From Carallia brachiata (taxonomy: Eukaryota > Streptophyta > Magnoliopsida > Malpighiales > Rhizophoraceae): a stretch of 64,000 bases of DNA. This document shows, in pieces, positions 23,501 to 35,702 of the stretch (the first letter of the stretch is position 1; each line of letters opens with the position of its first letter). The notes beneath the pieces were generated by a model. The model worked only from the letters and a program-made list of their open reading frames with translations. It was not told where the DNA came from and did no database searches. The position numbers were made by a program, and so were the translations under genes. Where the stretch lies: positions 1,032,150 through 1,096,149 of the forward strand of contig JADCRB010000007.1 of NCBI GenBank assembly GCA_021464245.1. Direction: 5' to 3'.

Positions 23501-24146
23501 TTGTTGCCCTGGCATTGCGGTTTGATGTGTCTAGAGGAAACGAGAGCCAGTATTTTAAAAGTGCTTTTCTGGGATATACTGTTGGCTTGGTCCTCACGAT
23601 TGTTGTCATGAACTGGTTTCAAGCTGCACAGGTGACATGATATGATGATCTCTCTTGGAATTTCTGTTCCCCATAAAATCTTTACCTTTCTGTGATCTTT
23701 CAACTTTATTCTATCCCGGTCTTTATACCTGTGATTTCATGTTGTACTTGCAGCCTGCACTTCTATATATCGTACCAGCTGTAATAGGATTCTTGGCTGC
23801 TCATGTCATATGGAATGGTGAAGTTAAACCGGTTTGTTCATCAACACACGTTCTCTGGTTTTTATAGCTAATATTTGTTGTGGCTCCTTTATGTCTTTGT
23901 ATTTTCTCTACCGTGGTAATTTGTTTTTAAGCTAACCCCAACAAATAGGCTTTAAAGTCAAAAAGCAAATCGTTAGCAAGAACCTAGATTTGTTCCTGCT
24001 ACATATAATGATTCGATCTATTGGGTTGATTAAGCTGATGATATATCTGTTGACGTAATGTGCAGTTGATGGAGTTTGACGAGTCAAAGACTGCTGGATC
24101 GTCTCAAGAAAATGATAAAACCAGCTCAAGCAAAAAGGTGGAATGA
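20582..24146 (+). CDS. SPP: Signal peptide peptidase (GxGD intramembrane aspartic protease)
   Basis: Eleven coding exons with GT-AG borders: 20582-20621, 20802-20917, 21019-21170, 21291-21376, 21964-22091, 22225-22275, 23037-23123, 23232-23301, 23495-23631, 23754-23831, 24066-24146. They join in frame to 341 residues, matching the roughly 340-residue length of plant SPP. Catalytic motifs are present: YD (Tyr197-Asp198), GLGD (Asp239) and PAL (290-292). About nine hydrophobic segments fit the multipass ER-membrane fold. SPP cleaves leftover signal peptides and some tail-anchored proteins inside the ER membrane. The C-terminus ends in KTSSSKKVE; a KKxx-like ER-retrieval signal is possible but imperfect. 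The start is chosen because MKNCERIANLALAGL matches the family's N-terminus as I recall it. The gene looks functional. Confidence 0.93.
20648..20669 (+). promoter_or_regulatory. G-quadruplex-capable G tract in SPP intron
   Basis: Runs of 6, 4, 4 and 5 G separated by single T, 27 nt after the first coding exon and on the sense strand, so the pre-mRNA would carry it. The pattern fits a very stable G4. Any effect on splicing is inferred. Confidence 0.6.
22612..22630 (+). repeat. Poly-C run in SPP intron 6
   Basis: About 18-19 consecutive C, followed by an A-run. It lies inside the longest SPP intron (22276-23036), between two partial copies of the same sequence: the phrase ATCTTCATTG-CAGCATCT near 22488 and again near 22766. 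Confidence 0.85.
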
Positions 24147-25497
24147 TGTCGAAAATGCTAGGAAGGATTACTCAGAAACTATTATGTACCATCGGGAACA
24201 CATGCTGTTGTCCTTTTGGGGATCCCAAAAAGTCTCTAAAAATCTCAAATCTTCTCGGCTAACTTATGCATTTTGCCCCTCAGTGTAACAGATTTTGGAA
24301 CTATTAAGCGAAAAGGAAAAAAAAAAACATATTTAACCTCCTCTGGTGGAGCCAATTTGCCCCATCTTATCCTAAATCTTTTAACGCTTCATGTCCATGC
24401 CTTGATAGGCACTCGCTAATGCTTGTGAATGGTCTTGGCCAGTAGAACGCGATCTGGCTAGATCTTTGGCTTCCAAATTGAGTTTGTCAATTCATTGAAT
24501 ATGCAGCCGGGTTAGATAAGCTTCTGTTACTTTTGTCAATTTGATTTCAAATTGAATATAGAGATAGCCAGGTTTAGGTTCGGTTAGCTCTTATAGGCTA
24601 TCAAATTGATTCTTTGCACCCACCTTCGAGACGAGTGCAATGCTCTAGGGCAAAACTCAATTTTGCAAAACTCAATCTGTTTGGCATCCCTTTCACTTTC
24701 TCATTTTAAGAAAGAATAGATAAGTTCCTAATTTTTTCAGTTGTTACTGCAAAACTCGATTTCGCACAAATCAAATATGGACAAAAAATGATAAATGGAC
24801 GAAAAAAAAAAAAACCATCCCAAACTTAGAAATTACATAATTTTGTTGCTCAAAAGTTTTTTAGTAGTTAAGATTTAAACTTTTAATATCAATGTTTTAA
24901 ATTTTAATTTTAAAAAGAAAAATAGGACATTTGAGAAGAGACATGATATTGTGTAAATTATAATTTAATAAATTTTTTAATAAATTAAAAATACATGATT
25001 TATTCATATCTGATTTTTACAATAGGTTTTAAGAGCCGTCAAATTACGGACCTGAGCGAAAATGATACAAGTCGGCTTAAAAATTCAGAACCCGAAAATG
25101 ATGCGGACTGGAAAAAATTTACCAGTAGGCGCTGCCGTAATAAAACAAAGACAAATACAAACAGTAGCCCATAATTGGACGACTTAATTAAAACCAAAGA
25201 TAGAAACCCCCACCTGTAATCTAAAAAGTTAATTGAAACATAGAATTCAAGAAGCAAATGCAGATTAAGCCCCCTCTCCTTCTGTCTATTAATTAACTAT
25301 TATAATAATATTAATAATCCATAATTAATTAGATGGTATGAGAAGAGAGATACAAACCCGGATCACATTTTCTCCTGTTACTGTATACATTTTGTGTTTA
25401 TGGTCTCACGGGGTTCTCTCTTTGAGCCAAGTCAATCGAAGCCGAAATTTAACAGTGAAAAAAAAAAGGATTAAATCCCTCTGGAAAATCATAAGCT
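24147..25497. other. SPP 3' UTR, intergenic DNA and homeodomain-gene 5' flank
   Basis: SPP 3' UTR probably extends a few hundred bases past 24146. No coding region is supported from 24300 to 25497. A CT-rich segment around 25260-25290 and less AT-rich DNA around 25340-25450 may be the promoter and 5' UTR of the homeodomain gene. Confidence 0.5.
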
Positions 25498-28400
25498 ATG
25501 GAAGGTATGTATCATGTTCTTATCTCAATCTCGGGGTTGTTCTGTGTATTGGGGGAATTTTTTTTTTTCCCAATTTTTGATTGGTTTTTGGCAGCTTGTT
25601 TTATAATTTTCTGCTTAGTTGGTCATCGAGAAAGCTTAATTTTAAAATGGGGAATTGGGTTTTTTTTTTTTGTCCAAACGCACCTGTAGAATTATGTGTA
25701 ATCAGCAGTGTAGCTGTTAGAATTCTGGTATTAGGAATTGTGGTCTATGAATTGAGATGTTTGGTTGCCCGAGAAAAGAAGAATCTTTTGCAAAAAGTTG
25801 GGATTTTGATTGTCGTTATCTTTGGATTTGCCGATGTCTTTGTTCTTTTGTTGTTCTAAATGATGGAAGATTTCGCTCCCCACTTTGTGTTTTCCTTTTC
25901 CTTCTACCTTCCTGCATTATATTATCCGGACCCGGTAGTTTTTAGGTCAAGCCCATTACTTGGGTGCAATTGTTTTGCATCTGAACTAAGTCATTCATGT
26001 GTTTCCAAGCTAATCTTCATGAGTTTTGAGTTATGTGGGAAAGGAACCCGGAAACTTCTTGTGCCGCACGATTGTTTGGAGTCTTTCCTGTGTTTGGGAA
26101 GATATCAGCAAGCATATTTCTTTCACTTGATAAAAGAGGTATCCATTTGTCAATGCTTGGCAACCTCCGGCTACATTTAAGTCTCCCAGCTCTCGCATGA
26201 TGGGGTGAATTGCAGCCCAAAAGCCAATGGCATGGCCCCTCATATGCGTTTTTTGTACTCAACAATGTTGAGATTTGAACTCAAGAAATACGCCCAACTC
26301 ACACATGCTAGTCCAGTATGTTCACCTCTTGAGTTGACCCGTGTGGTTCATTAGGAAGCATTTTTGGTTTGGGAGAGAAGCACACAGTGATGAAGCTCTA
26401 GCTTTGTCATCAAATTGTTGACATAGATGTTTTTGTGCTTTGGGATTTTGAATGTGTTAGTTTAGAGTTGGATTCATTACAAACTCTGCACAGTGTTCTA
26501 AAAATTAGAGGCTGAGTTAACTACCTCTCCAGCTTTCACACCACTAAAATATCATGAGCTGTATATTCTTTCCATACCCGTTGTACTCCTTCTTCTATGT
26601 AAAGATATGCATGGTTGCTCTACTGATTTTCTTCTTTCTGCCTGGCTACATCTGATATATAACTTTATTTTGGGGTCCAAATTTTAGATTCAAGTGAAGC
26701 ACACTCTGAAGAAAATAAAGTTCACATGGAGAAGAACAACAAAAGAAAACTCAAGACACCTAGTCAAGTCATTGCTCTGGAGAACTTCTACAAGGGTATT
26801 GTTGCTTCTCAGTGAATTTTAATTCATGCATCCTTTTGTGCCAGTTGATGATGTTCTTGAAAGGCAATTTTGTTTTTCTCAGAACACAAGTATCCTACAG
26901 AAGAAATGAAGTCGGAACTTGCACAAAGGATAGGATTAACAGAAAAGCAAATATCTAGTTGGTTTTGCCACAGAAGGTTGAAAGACAATAGATCATTGAA
27001 AGATGAAACATATGCTAATGGACGACTAGATCGGTCTAGCGGTATCATTCAGGATCGTGGTAGTGGATTATGGCAAGATTCTTGTGGTAGCACTAAACTG
27101 GGTGATTACAGGAACATCGATCCAAGGGAAGTTGAAAGTCAGAGACTTTATGGGCATGATTTTCTAGCTGCTGATGTCACCCATGACCATGCAAGTTGCT
27201 ATATGGGAAATGCTCGTGGCATGGATGATACATCTTCAGAAAGTGGGTCATCCTTACAGCATAAGCTTTCTCCTCCGGATGAGGATGCTTATGCTAATGA
27301 AGCTTCCAGATACCTGCCACAAAATGGATTTACTATGTCCTCAGTCCCCATGGGTGCAAATAACATGGGGCATAAGCCATCTGGATATTTGAAGGTGAAG
27401 TGTGAAATCGAAAATGCTGCTATTACTGCTGTCAAGAAGCATTTGGGTAGGCATTATAGGGAAGATGGTCCACCACTTGGTGTTGAATTCCAGCCACTCC
27501 CCCCTGATGCATTCGCATCACCAATTAGGATTCCAGTTAATGGTATGTCAGAAACTCTTTCTTAACCTATCTCTGTGGAATTCAGTTGCAGTTGATACGA
27601 GCACAATGGAACATTAGAGAATTCATGGGGCTAAATCTTGTTTCATAATTTCACTTTCTTAATCATTGTATAATTTTTAGGTTTGCATTTAAATGAAGTA
27701 TGTTACTTTGTAGTTATGAACATACATATGTTTTCATTCTTAGGCATTTGATGGTTTAGTGATTGCATCTTTTGCTAGCTGAGAAGAGACCCGTTGTTAA
27801 AGATTTCTTCAAATATGGGTATATGAGCAGATCATCTGAAGAGAACAGGATTGCTTGGATTGTTTTTGGCCGCTATTATTTCATAACTTCTAATATTTCT
27901 ACTTAATGCTCGCATAAAAAGTTAGCTTTCTCGTTGTGTATCTGGCAAAGTGGTCCAATTTTTTTGATCCCTAGCTGAAGTTGCAAAATTTGATCTTCTT
28001 TGCAGAATCTATAAGATAGGTTGTTATGGTTTTGGAATGTAGGTGATCATTTTGTTGTTCTGCTACTATTTTGGGTGGGTGTTGAGCCATTGCTGTCCCC
28101 TAGTTCTTAACACATTGTCCATATGTTGGTGCAAATACTTTTATATCTGTTTCTCTATTGTCACTGTGAATCATTGCTTGAAATAATTTTAAATTTATGT
28201 TTTTGTTTTGTTACTTTTGAACACCTTGGCAGGACCATTCTATTTTGGGGATCTTGCTCGGATCCATTCTCCTGATGTTTCTGGGGTACGAAAACAGGCC
28301 AGTCTCAGCTCTTTAACTTTAAGTTGATTTGCATTTTATAAATATTTCTACAATTACCTTGCACCAAGCAGAAATGATGGGAATCTCATTTTATGTTCCC

Positions 28401-29613
28401 TTTTATACATTTGCAGAGGCATGAAGCACCTAGTTCCCAAATGACTTCGCAGGATTCCTATATGGAAGGGCCAAAGTGTCACCCCAACCATGGGTCTGAT
28501 TCTCATGAGAGGAAATCTCACCACCGGCTAAAACCAATGTCTGCATCCAACAACTATTCCAATTCCAATCCCAGCAGGAATTCTCCCATTTGCAGTTATG
28601 ATGATCTGGCTGGTGAAAATTCTGTTTATAGTGACAAAGGAAATTACAAATTGAGTTTTAAGCATGGCATGGAGAGGATAAGATCAGATTCTGTTTCTGA
28701 CCATCATGGTCCTGATGGTAGGAATACTAGTGATTACATGGAGCATTGGTCCCATGACAATGATAGCAACAGTCCTAAGATAGTCCAAAGGAATGACTCT
28801 GTGTCTATTCCTTCAAAATTGATGCTTGGGTCCGGTAACTTTCTTGGTATTGAAGAGGGATTACCACACAGAAGAATAGCAAAGGTCTGATGTTGCTTTA
28901 TACTTTGCTCCTTTGTACTTTATTGGTAGTAGATTCAATGCCAAAAATATATGGCTTAATATTAAGTTACGTTGGAAATGTGCGGGAAGATAAACTTTAT
29001 AAAAAAATGAAGAGAACAAATGAGTATCGTGATCCAGTCAGAGTAAAAATGCATCCAACAAATGAATTTATTGTGAGGATATGTTGTGGTCAACTTACCA
29101 TTATCTGATGTAGATGTATTGTGTAGTGTGTGTGTGTGTGTGTGTGTGTGTTAGTGTGTATGTGCGCATATATTGATCTTGACACCTCCTGCACTTTTTG
29201 GCAACTCTTGAAGGTGGCAAAAGAGTTCAGAGTTGAGCTTCCTCAAGCAGAATATGTGTCAAAACCATCGCTCTCTGATGTGCTTGGGAGATCAAATTTA
29301 ACCAAAGAGTGAGCACAATTTTTTGCAGCCATTATAATATTCATCTTTCTTCTCTTTTTCCTCATTATATTTTGATTTTATGCTATTCATTTGGATTCAT
29401 TTTTCTCTATGTTTTTATGTCGTCTGTGCTACAAAACTCATGACTTTATAACACCCATTTCTTGAATTGCATCCTCATCACATCATGGTGCATTTTTTAT
29501 CACGCAGATCTTCCATTGGGATAGCATCTAGTGTCACTGAAGTTGAAATTGCAGAAACTAGTTTTTTCCGAGGATCAAGAAACCCAAAGGCAATGGATGG
29601 TAGGAAATTATAA
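25498..29613 (+). CDS. Homeodomain protein with RLT-type homeodomain, no DDT domain
   Basis: Seven coding exons join in frame: 25498-25504, 26688-26795, 26883-27542, 28233-28285, 28417-28884, 29214-29308, 29508-29613, giving 498 residues. Exon 1 holds only ATGGAAG. Residues about 20-76 form a homeodomain: KRKLKTPSQVIALENFY for helix 1 and KQISSWFCHRRLKDN for recognition helix 3. WFCHRRLKD is the helix 3 typical of plant RINGLET (RLT/HB-DDT) homeodomains, yet no DDT or WHIM region is seen. The rest is low-complexity, rich in S, D, H, N and G. It probably acts as a nuclear DNA- or chromatin-binding regulator; targets are unknown. From memory a similar short homeodomain-like protein exists in Arabidopsis (At4g03250), unverified. 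The end of exon 4 is uncertain: GGG|GTACGA at 28285, or a GC donor 12 bp later, both in frame. Confidence 0.82.
29126..29150 (+). repeat. (TG)n microsatellite in homeodomain-gene intron
   Basis: A TG run of about 11-12 units in the intron between exons 5 and 6, about 65 bp before the acceptor. Confidence 0.85.
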
Positions 29614-31712
29614 TGGGTTGTAAGGATTACGTCTTGAACAGATAGCAAGTGGCCATTTATTCCGATTAACTTGCCACAGTGTTGTACAGTAGGAAGAGAA
29701 TGTACTTGATATACTCGATTTTGACCACTGCTATATGGAGTATCAACCTAAGTCTTATTGCCAACAAAGTGGTCATCTGTCTATACTTGTACATTTCTTA
29801 TCTCTGTGATGTCAAGTGCTTTCTCGGTGGAGATGTACTGCTGAACTTTGGTTGTAAATCTGATTAAACTGGAATTTTCGAAGCGGAAAAAATGTTCATC
29901 AATTGTATGTTATGTTTTTTTCTTTTTTGTTTTTTTTTTTTTTTTTTTTTTGGTGTATGAAAGAAATGGCTCAACCGTCACTGAGGAGTTGTTGAGCCGT
30001 TGTTGATAGTTGGTGGAAGTGCCTGCTGCACATCTGCATTGATTTTCCTCCTTGAAGAAAGCCTTGGCCTTTGCCCGTGCTTTTTGTAGTTCTCGTCTCT
30101 GATTTCCTGCCCGAGGGTCCTCTTGCTGTGTTTTGCTTTAAGAGGGCAACAATTTTGGTCCGATCATTGTTAACTGAGTAGCGACAAATTTGGAGATGGC
30201 TTCTATGCCCCATACAAAACCAGTTGTGGGGAGGATGGATTTTATTGGGCAAGAAACTGTCATATGGTTGAGAAAGAATCCCAGCCCAGACTGGCCTTTC
30301 AAACAGCTATTATTGTTAAGTAAGGTTTCGACCAGCAGTTGCCAGCTGGTTGGTGTCCAATGTTAACTCGCTTTTCGACGGAGATAAGTGAAACGGAAAC
30401 AATTGACCAATTAAATGTGGACTTTGATTTGAATCTGATTTCCCAGGTTATTGGAAGCCGCATCAGAAACTCCATCTCAAGTAAAAGAGCTAGTTGGCGT
30501 CTGAAGTTTTTAATTCTACGAGAACGCAGGTAAGTTAAATGGGAACAAAGCACTGTCCTCCTTTAGATCCGTCCCTGCTACCTGTTTTACGTGAGAGATG
30601 AAAGCTTGAACTCCCTGTTTGCATTGCCTCTCAATCCACACATATTTTTCTTGTGATGGTTGATATGCCAAAATTTCCAATTCAGTGGATCCCTTCCTTT
30701 CTGAACAATCGCTTCATGAGGCCTTTTCAATTAATGTCTGGATTAATTGGGAATTTGGACATGATTTGGCAAACATGATGAAAATAATCTGAGGGTTTAA
30801 TTTGATTAGGGTGGATTTATTCCACATGGTCTATTTCATTAAGGTACTGCATGACCTGTGATTCAGTTTGTCCGTAAGAAAGTTGCTTAGTTAGTTTTCT
30901 CAACAAAATTTTGAAACTTTTCACAATTCTTTTTCTATGAGGTTTTTGGAATCCACGGCACTCCTCAAAAGCAGCGAAAAAGGAATGAAAAGAAAGACAA
31001 TAAAAAAAAAAAAAGAGAAAAAAATCAGCCTAGTTTGACACGTTTGAGTTAAGATAAAATGAAAAACAAAAATTATGAATATAAAATAAGAGTATAATCT
31101 CGTTTTTTTTGTTTTTTGTTTTTTTTTTTTTATATGCATTCATGAGTATTATTCTATGTCCATTTAACGTTTTCAAAAAATTTCAATAAACTGTATTTTT
31201 GTATTTATTCAAATTCTTTGTTTTCCATTTGTCCGTATAACAATTTGTTATCTATTTCTGCGTTTGTGTGTCATTAGACTCTCTCGATCATTTTCATTCA
31301 TTAGCTTTGTAATTATAATGATACAATAATATTCCTTTCTCTCACACACATTATTTTCGCCTTAGAGATCACTGAAGTACAGAAGCTCTAGGTTTTTTTT
31401 TTTTCCTTTTCATTTATTTTTGATTGATGGCCGACATATTGCTTTTTAGTACGTTAAGAAATTAAATTCTTAGTCGGTTGGTTGGCTTTTATTGAAAAAG
31501 CAGCTAATATATATTCTTAAGAAAATGCAATCACAAATATTGTGATTTTAGTATGTTTCCTCGGACAATTGAAAATTTAGTTCAAGCTTGTATATTTAAA
31601 TATAGCCTTACTTTCTGAATTAAACTACAAAGAGAGATAGCGAAGATGAGTGTTACAATAACATTTGAAGGATAATAAATTCAGAAAAGTTCTTCCCTGA
31701 AAAAATTTCATT
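29614..31712. other. Homeodomain 3' flank and duplicated RLP downstream region
   Basis: A T-run lies near 29929-29951, with no supported gene after it. From about 30188, pieces match the DNA downstream of the third RLP copy: 30190-30290 with 47462-47560, 30715-30820 with 47563-47670, and 31396-31690 with 47700-47960. The last includes the phrase GCTAATATATATTCTTAAG in both. These are footprints of a segmental duplication. The open frames at 29971-30553 are short and unrecognised. Confidence 0.65.
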
Positions 31713-34658
31713 TCAACTCCTATGCCTCCTGTTCCTCCTGTTCTTCGACCTTCTTTGTGGGACGACTCTGAAAGTCTTCATAAACCATTCGTATTTCAAT
31801 GTAACCACGATGTGCCCGATTATCAACCCAACCAATAGTCCGCTGGCATACCCGATCACAACTGGTCTCCAACCAAATTTAAAAGAAGCTCTCGTATCTT
31901 CCTTTTCTTCAAGCCTTGAGGTTGGTGGTGGTAAAGCCACTGAATTTCCACATTTTCTCGATAGAGGGTCTCCACATAATCCCGAGTTTCCCTTGTACGA
32001 GCTATTTTGGAATGTGTCAAATTGCTTCCCTCGAGGTATAGGTCCTGTCAGGTTGTTTTCAGACACATCGAAAACAGCAAGGAAATTCAGTTGCGTTAGT
32101 TGTTGAGGAATCTCCCCTGTGAATCTGTTTCGAGACAGGTCTAAGGACTCGAGCTCCACAAGATTCTCTAAGAATGTCGGAATGGTACCACTAAGAACAT
32201 TGTTAGAAAGATTCAGCATATGAAGTCCGTAAAGATTCTCAATGGAAGCCGGAATTTCTCCGGTAAATCCATTGTCCGAGAGATCCATGGCCACAAAAAA
32301 TTCTAGAATCTCGTCGTATTGTTGTTTCTTTCCTTTGTTATTTAACCACATTTTGTACGAAATTTCAACTAAGCCTCCCAGCGGAAGTCCGATGAATATT
32401 GTATGCATGTAAGCCAGTCGACTAGCATTCGGGACCTTCATCGCATTCCAATTGAGGAATAACTGCGTTGGCAATTGTCCTGAAAAATTGTTCTCAGAGA
32501 GGTCAATTATGCGCAGTTGAGGAAAATCGGCCTCTGAATCAGTATCACCGAGCATGCCATAAAATCTATTGGACCGTAGAATTAGAATCTTTAACTGCTG
32601 AAGCGCTGCCAACCAAGAGGGGAAAACATCGTTTATTTGGTTGTTTCCAAGGTCCAACATCTCTAGCTCTGCGCAATTTTCCAACGATCTCGGTACCTGC
32701 CCTTCCAATTGATTGCCACCCAAAGCAAGAACCTTTAAGTTGCAGGCATTTGGATGCGTGGGAGGAATCTTACCGTGAAAATCATTGCCTCCTAAAGTCA
32801 ATATCTCCAGCGAAGCACTTAAAGTCTCCAAACATCGAGGAAGCACGCCACCGAGTCTGTTGTTGGACAACTCAAGGGCTCTAAGGTTTGTGAGGTTGCA
32901 GAATACTGACGAAATCCCCCCTGTGAAATTGTTTCCAAAGACCCGATAATAACTAATGGTTTGCGGCGGTATTGGAAGAGAACCTTGAAACATATTATCA
33001 TTAAGGTCTAATGCGACAAGTTGAGACCGCCTAACCACAGTCGGACCGTGTTCAAAACTGGTGAGGAAGTTGCTCGAAAGGACTAATTCTGTCAGAGTGC
33101 CTTGTCCCATATTCCATACCCAACTGGGTATTATGCCATGAATCTGATTGTCGGATAAGTCTAGCCACTCCAGGCGATCTTGATCACGCAGAAAAGACGG
33201 AAAGCGATCCAAATTGCACGATCCAAGTCCTAAATAAACCAACTTTTGTGGAATATTGTTAGGGATGGACTTGGGGTGGAGTGACAACATGTTACCTGAC
33301 AAGTCCAGTTGAGTCAAGTTTTGAAGCTTCAAAAATGAGTCGAACTCTACTATGCCACTCAAGTTATTAGAAGAAAGATCTAGAGCTTGAAGACTACCCA
33401 TTTGGAAGATTGTATCTGGAATGGTTCCCTGTAACTTGTTGTCGGGTAGACTTAAAGTCTTTAACTGGAACAATTGGGAGATGTTAACTGGGATTTGACA
33501 AACTATTTCACATTTGACCAGATATAATTTTTGAAGCTGGGTAAGATTGGCAATATAAAGAGGAAACTCACTATTAAGTATAACGCTCTTAAGGCCCAGA
33601 AGAGTGAGTTTGGTCTGCCTACCAAGCCATGACAGAGAAGAAATATTCTGAACCTCAAAAGGATTTCCCCAAAGACCCAAGTGAACAAGTTCTGTGAGAT
33701 TTCCAAATGAAGCAGGAATTTTTCCAAAGAAGTTGCTTCCTTCGGTGTCAAAAAATTGCAAGGAACGGAGGTTTCCAAAAGAGACTGGTAGCTCTCCCTT
33801 GAAACTTGTGTCTACAAGATCCAATACCAAAAGTGGACTAGTTGAGTTAAATTCGGGTAAATAACCACTCAGATCATTGTTTCCTCTCACATTAACATAT
33901 CGTTGATTTGGAAGCTGGAGAACAGCTGGAGGGAAATCACCGTACAACTCACAATATGCTAAAGAAAGTGATGTTAAAGAGGATAAGTTGGCCAAGGAAC
34001 CAGGGACGGTAGAGGGTATGTATACATAATCGAGATGAAGAACCTCTAGCCTGGTGAGATTTTGCAATAACATTTGAAAATCAGGCATCTTAAGCACTAA
34101 TTGACCAATGGAAGAGACATCAAGGGATAGATCAAGTGAAACCAACTTTGACAATTTTGAAATATCTGATGGTATTGGGCCAGAAAATGCAGCAAAGGAA
34201 AGGTTAAGATAGATTAGCTTGGAAAGATGGCCAAAACTTGATGTTATTTCTGAGTAATTAAAATGATTGTCAGCAAGATTGAGCTTACGAAGATGAACGA
34301 GATGGAAGAGGCTACTGCTGGAGTTGATGGAACCATGGAGAAAGCTGCTACTGAGGTCCAAACTGATCACATGACTGGTGCGATTATCACATTCAACGCC
34401 ATCCCAGGTGCAGCAGTCACCGTGTCTGCCTAGGAGCTTCCAGGATTTAATCTTTGGATAGGCAGAAGGACTGCTAGAGGCAGATTTGCTTATTATGAAG
34501 CTTTCTTTGAATTGAAAGAGGGCAAGACTTTCGTGAGGCTGGCAGAATGGATGATTTAGAAAAGAGGCGGCTGAAGCAATAGAAACATGAAGAAAAGAAG
34601 AAAAGAAGAGAAAGAAGCTTAAGATAATGCACATGGAAAGAAGTAAAGGCGACGTCAT
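31713..34658 (-). CDS. LRR receptor-like protein (Cf/EIX/RLP type), intact
   Basis: A single intronless frame of 981 residues. Residues 1-30 form a hydrophobic signal peptide (ending near SIASA). The LRR N-terminal cap follows, with Cys39, the CC pair at 82-83 and Cys90 in DCCTWDGVEC. About 25-30 plant-type extracellular LRRs follow (LxxLxxLxLSxNxLxGxIP), interrupted by an island around KMWLNNKGKKQQYDEI before the last repeats. Next come the capping region with GNSGLCG and cysteines, an acidic stretch (EEKEDTRASF), one transmembrane helix about 933-953 with small-residue spacing (YASGLLVGLIIGH), and a short basic tail. There is no kinase. RLPs of this type sense apoplastic ligands and signal through SOBIR1/BAK1 kinases; the GxxxG-like helix fits that. 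The ligand is unknown. A defence role is likely by family but unproven. It is the only intact member of the local cluster. Confidence 0.93.
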   Translation of the reverse strand: MTSPLLLSMCIILSFFLFFSSFLHVSIASAASFLNHPFCQPHESLALFQFKESFIISKSASSSPSAYPKIKSWKLLGRHGDCCTWDGVECDNRTSHVISLDLSSSFLHGSINSSSSLFHLVHLRKLNLADNHFNYSEITSSFGHLSKLIYLNLSFAAFSGPIPSDISKLSKLVSLDLSLDVSSIGQLVLKMPDFQMLLQNLTRLEVLHLDYVYIPSTVPGSLANLSSLTSLSLAYCELYGDFPPAVLQLPNQRYVNVRGNNDLSGYLPEFNSTSPLLVLDLVDTSFKGELPVSFGNLRSLQFFDTEGSNFFGKIPASFGNLTELVHLGLWGNPFEVQNISSLSWLGRQTKLTLLGLKSVILNSEFPLYIANLTQLQKLYLVKCEIVCQIPVNISQLFQLKTLSLPDNKLQGTIPDTIFQMGSLQALDLSSNNLSGIVEFDSFLKLQNLTQLDLSGNMLSLHPKSIPNNIPQKLVYLGLGSCNLDRFPSFLRDQDRLEWLDLSDNQIHGIIPSWVWNMGQGTLTELVLSSNFLTSFEHGPTVVRRSQLVALDLNDNMFQGSLPIPPQTISYYRVFGNNFTGGISSVFCNLTNLRALELSNNRLGGVLPRCLETLSASLEILTLGGNDFHGKIPPTHPNACNLKVLALGGNQLEGQVPRSLENCAELEMLDLGNNQINDVFPSWLAALQQLKILILRSNRFYGMLGDTDSEADFPQLRIIDLSENNFSGQLPTQLFLNWNAMKVPNASRLAYMHTIFIGLPLGGLVEISYKMWLNNKGKKQQYDEILEFFVAMDLSDNGFTGEIPASIENLYGLHMLNLSNNVLSGTIPTFLENLVELESLDLSRNRFTGEIPQQLTQLNFLAVFDVSENNLTGPIPRGKQFDTFQNSSYKGNSGLCGDPLSRKCGNSVALPPPTSRLEEKEDTRASFKFGWRPVVIGYASGLLVGLIIGHIVVTLKYEWFMKTFRVVPQRRSKNRRNRRHRS

Positions 34659-34789
34659 TTTGTTGTTTGTAGGTTGATATGCTTCTGCACTAGATTGGGA
34701 AGAATTGATTACAATTTATAGGCACTCTGGGAAACGGTATTCTAATTAATTGATTGTGAAATATGGAAGTCAAGACGGTCCAGACATAA

Positions 34790-34879
34790 ATTGTGGTGGG
34801 AACAAAGCAAAGTTTTTACTTTAATAATGCAGAGATTGTGGTGGGAAGAAAGCAAGGTTTTTACTTTAATAATGCAGAG
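34790..34879. repeat. 45-bp tandem duplication upstream of the intact RLP
   Basis: Units 34790-34834 and 34835-34879 both read ATTGTGGTGGGAA then AAAGCAA and TTTTTACTTTAATAATGC, with two or three mismatches. They lie 130-220 bp upstream of the RLP start, in its presumed promoter. Confidence 0.9.
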
Positions 34880-35702
34880 ATTGACAGTGATTTAAATGAT
34901 AAAATAAAAAGGAAAAAAATCAGAAAACATTTTCAAGTTTGAAAGGAAAAAGAAATATGTTTTGCAGGTAAAATATTCTTACCATGTGATATTTAACTTA
35001 CACAATATGCTTTTAATCCGAATATGATAAAGTAGAAGAAGCCAATTAACTCAAAAAATTAAAGTATTAGCCAAAACCAAACTATTGCTCACGTATTTTC
35101 ACATTCTCCCTCATCCATAAAGTCTTTGAGTTTATAGCATGTACAAAGCATAAGCTTTTTTTTTTTTAACAGCTGAAAAAAAAAAGTTCATAAACATGTT
35201 AGTCATATAACATATAGATCGAAGCTAATTTGATTACTGTTGAAAGCTTACATTTGTAATTAATAAACTTGGTCATAATTAATAAACATAAACTCTCTTT
35301 GAGTGCAGAAATTGATAATTACGAATGATCCAAGACCTATTCATCGCGAGTGCCCCGGTCTAGTTTATTCTTTTTTTGGTTGGTAAACAAAGGAAGAGAT
35401 AATGCCCAATATACTAAAGGAAAAAAGTAAATTTTTAGAATTAGGTGTATACTTGAATGTAATAAAATTGTTATTTTGTATAATAAAACTGTTATTTTAT
35501 ATAATAAAAAAATTATTTTTTTATTATATAAAATAAAATTTTTATTACACAAAATAATAATTTTATAATATTTAAATAGATACCCAGTTTTAAAAGTATA
35601 ATTACGTCCTATGACTTCTGGTCTAATTTATTCTTCCGAAGTGCTTCACACGAAAAACACGGGCCCATAGCCAACCAATCCGTCAGCATCCTAAGAACTA
35701 AT

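Noticed and set aside
32468..32884. Plus-strand 138-codon frame and similar ones at 31810-32106, 49977-50312 and 50546-50905
   Set aside because: Antisense shadows of the RLP genes, with no recognisable family.
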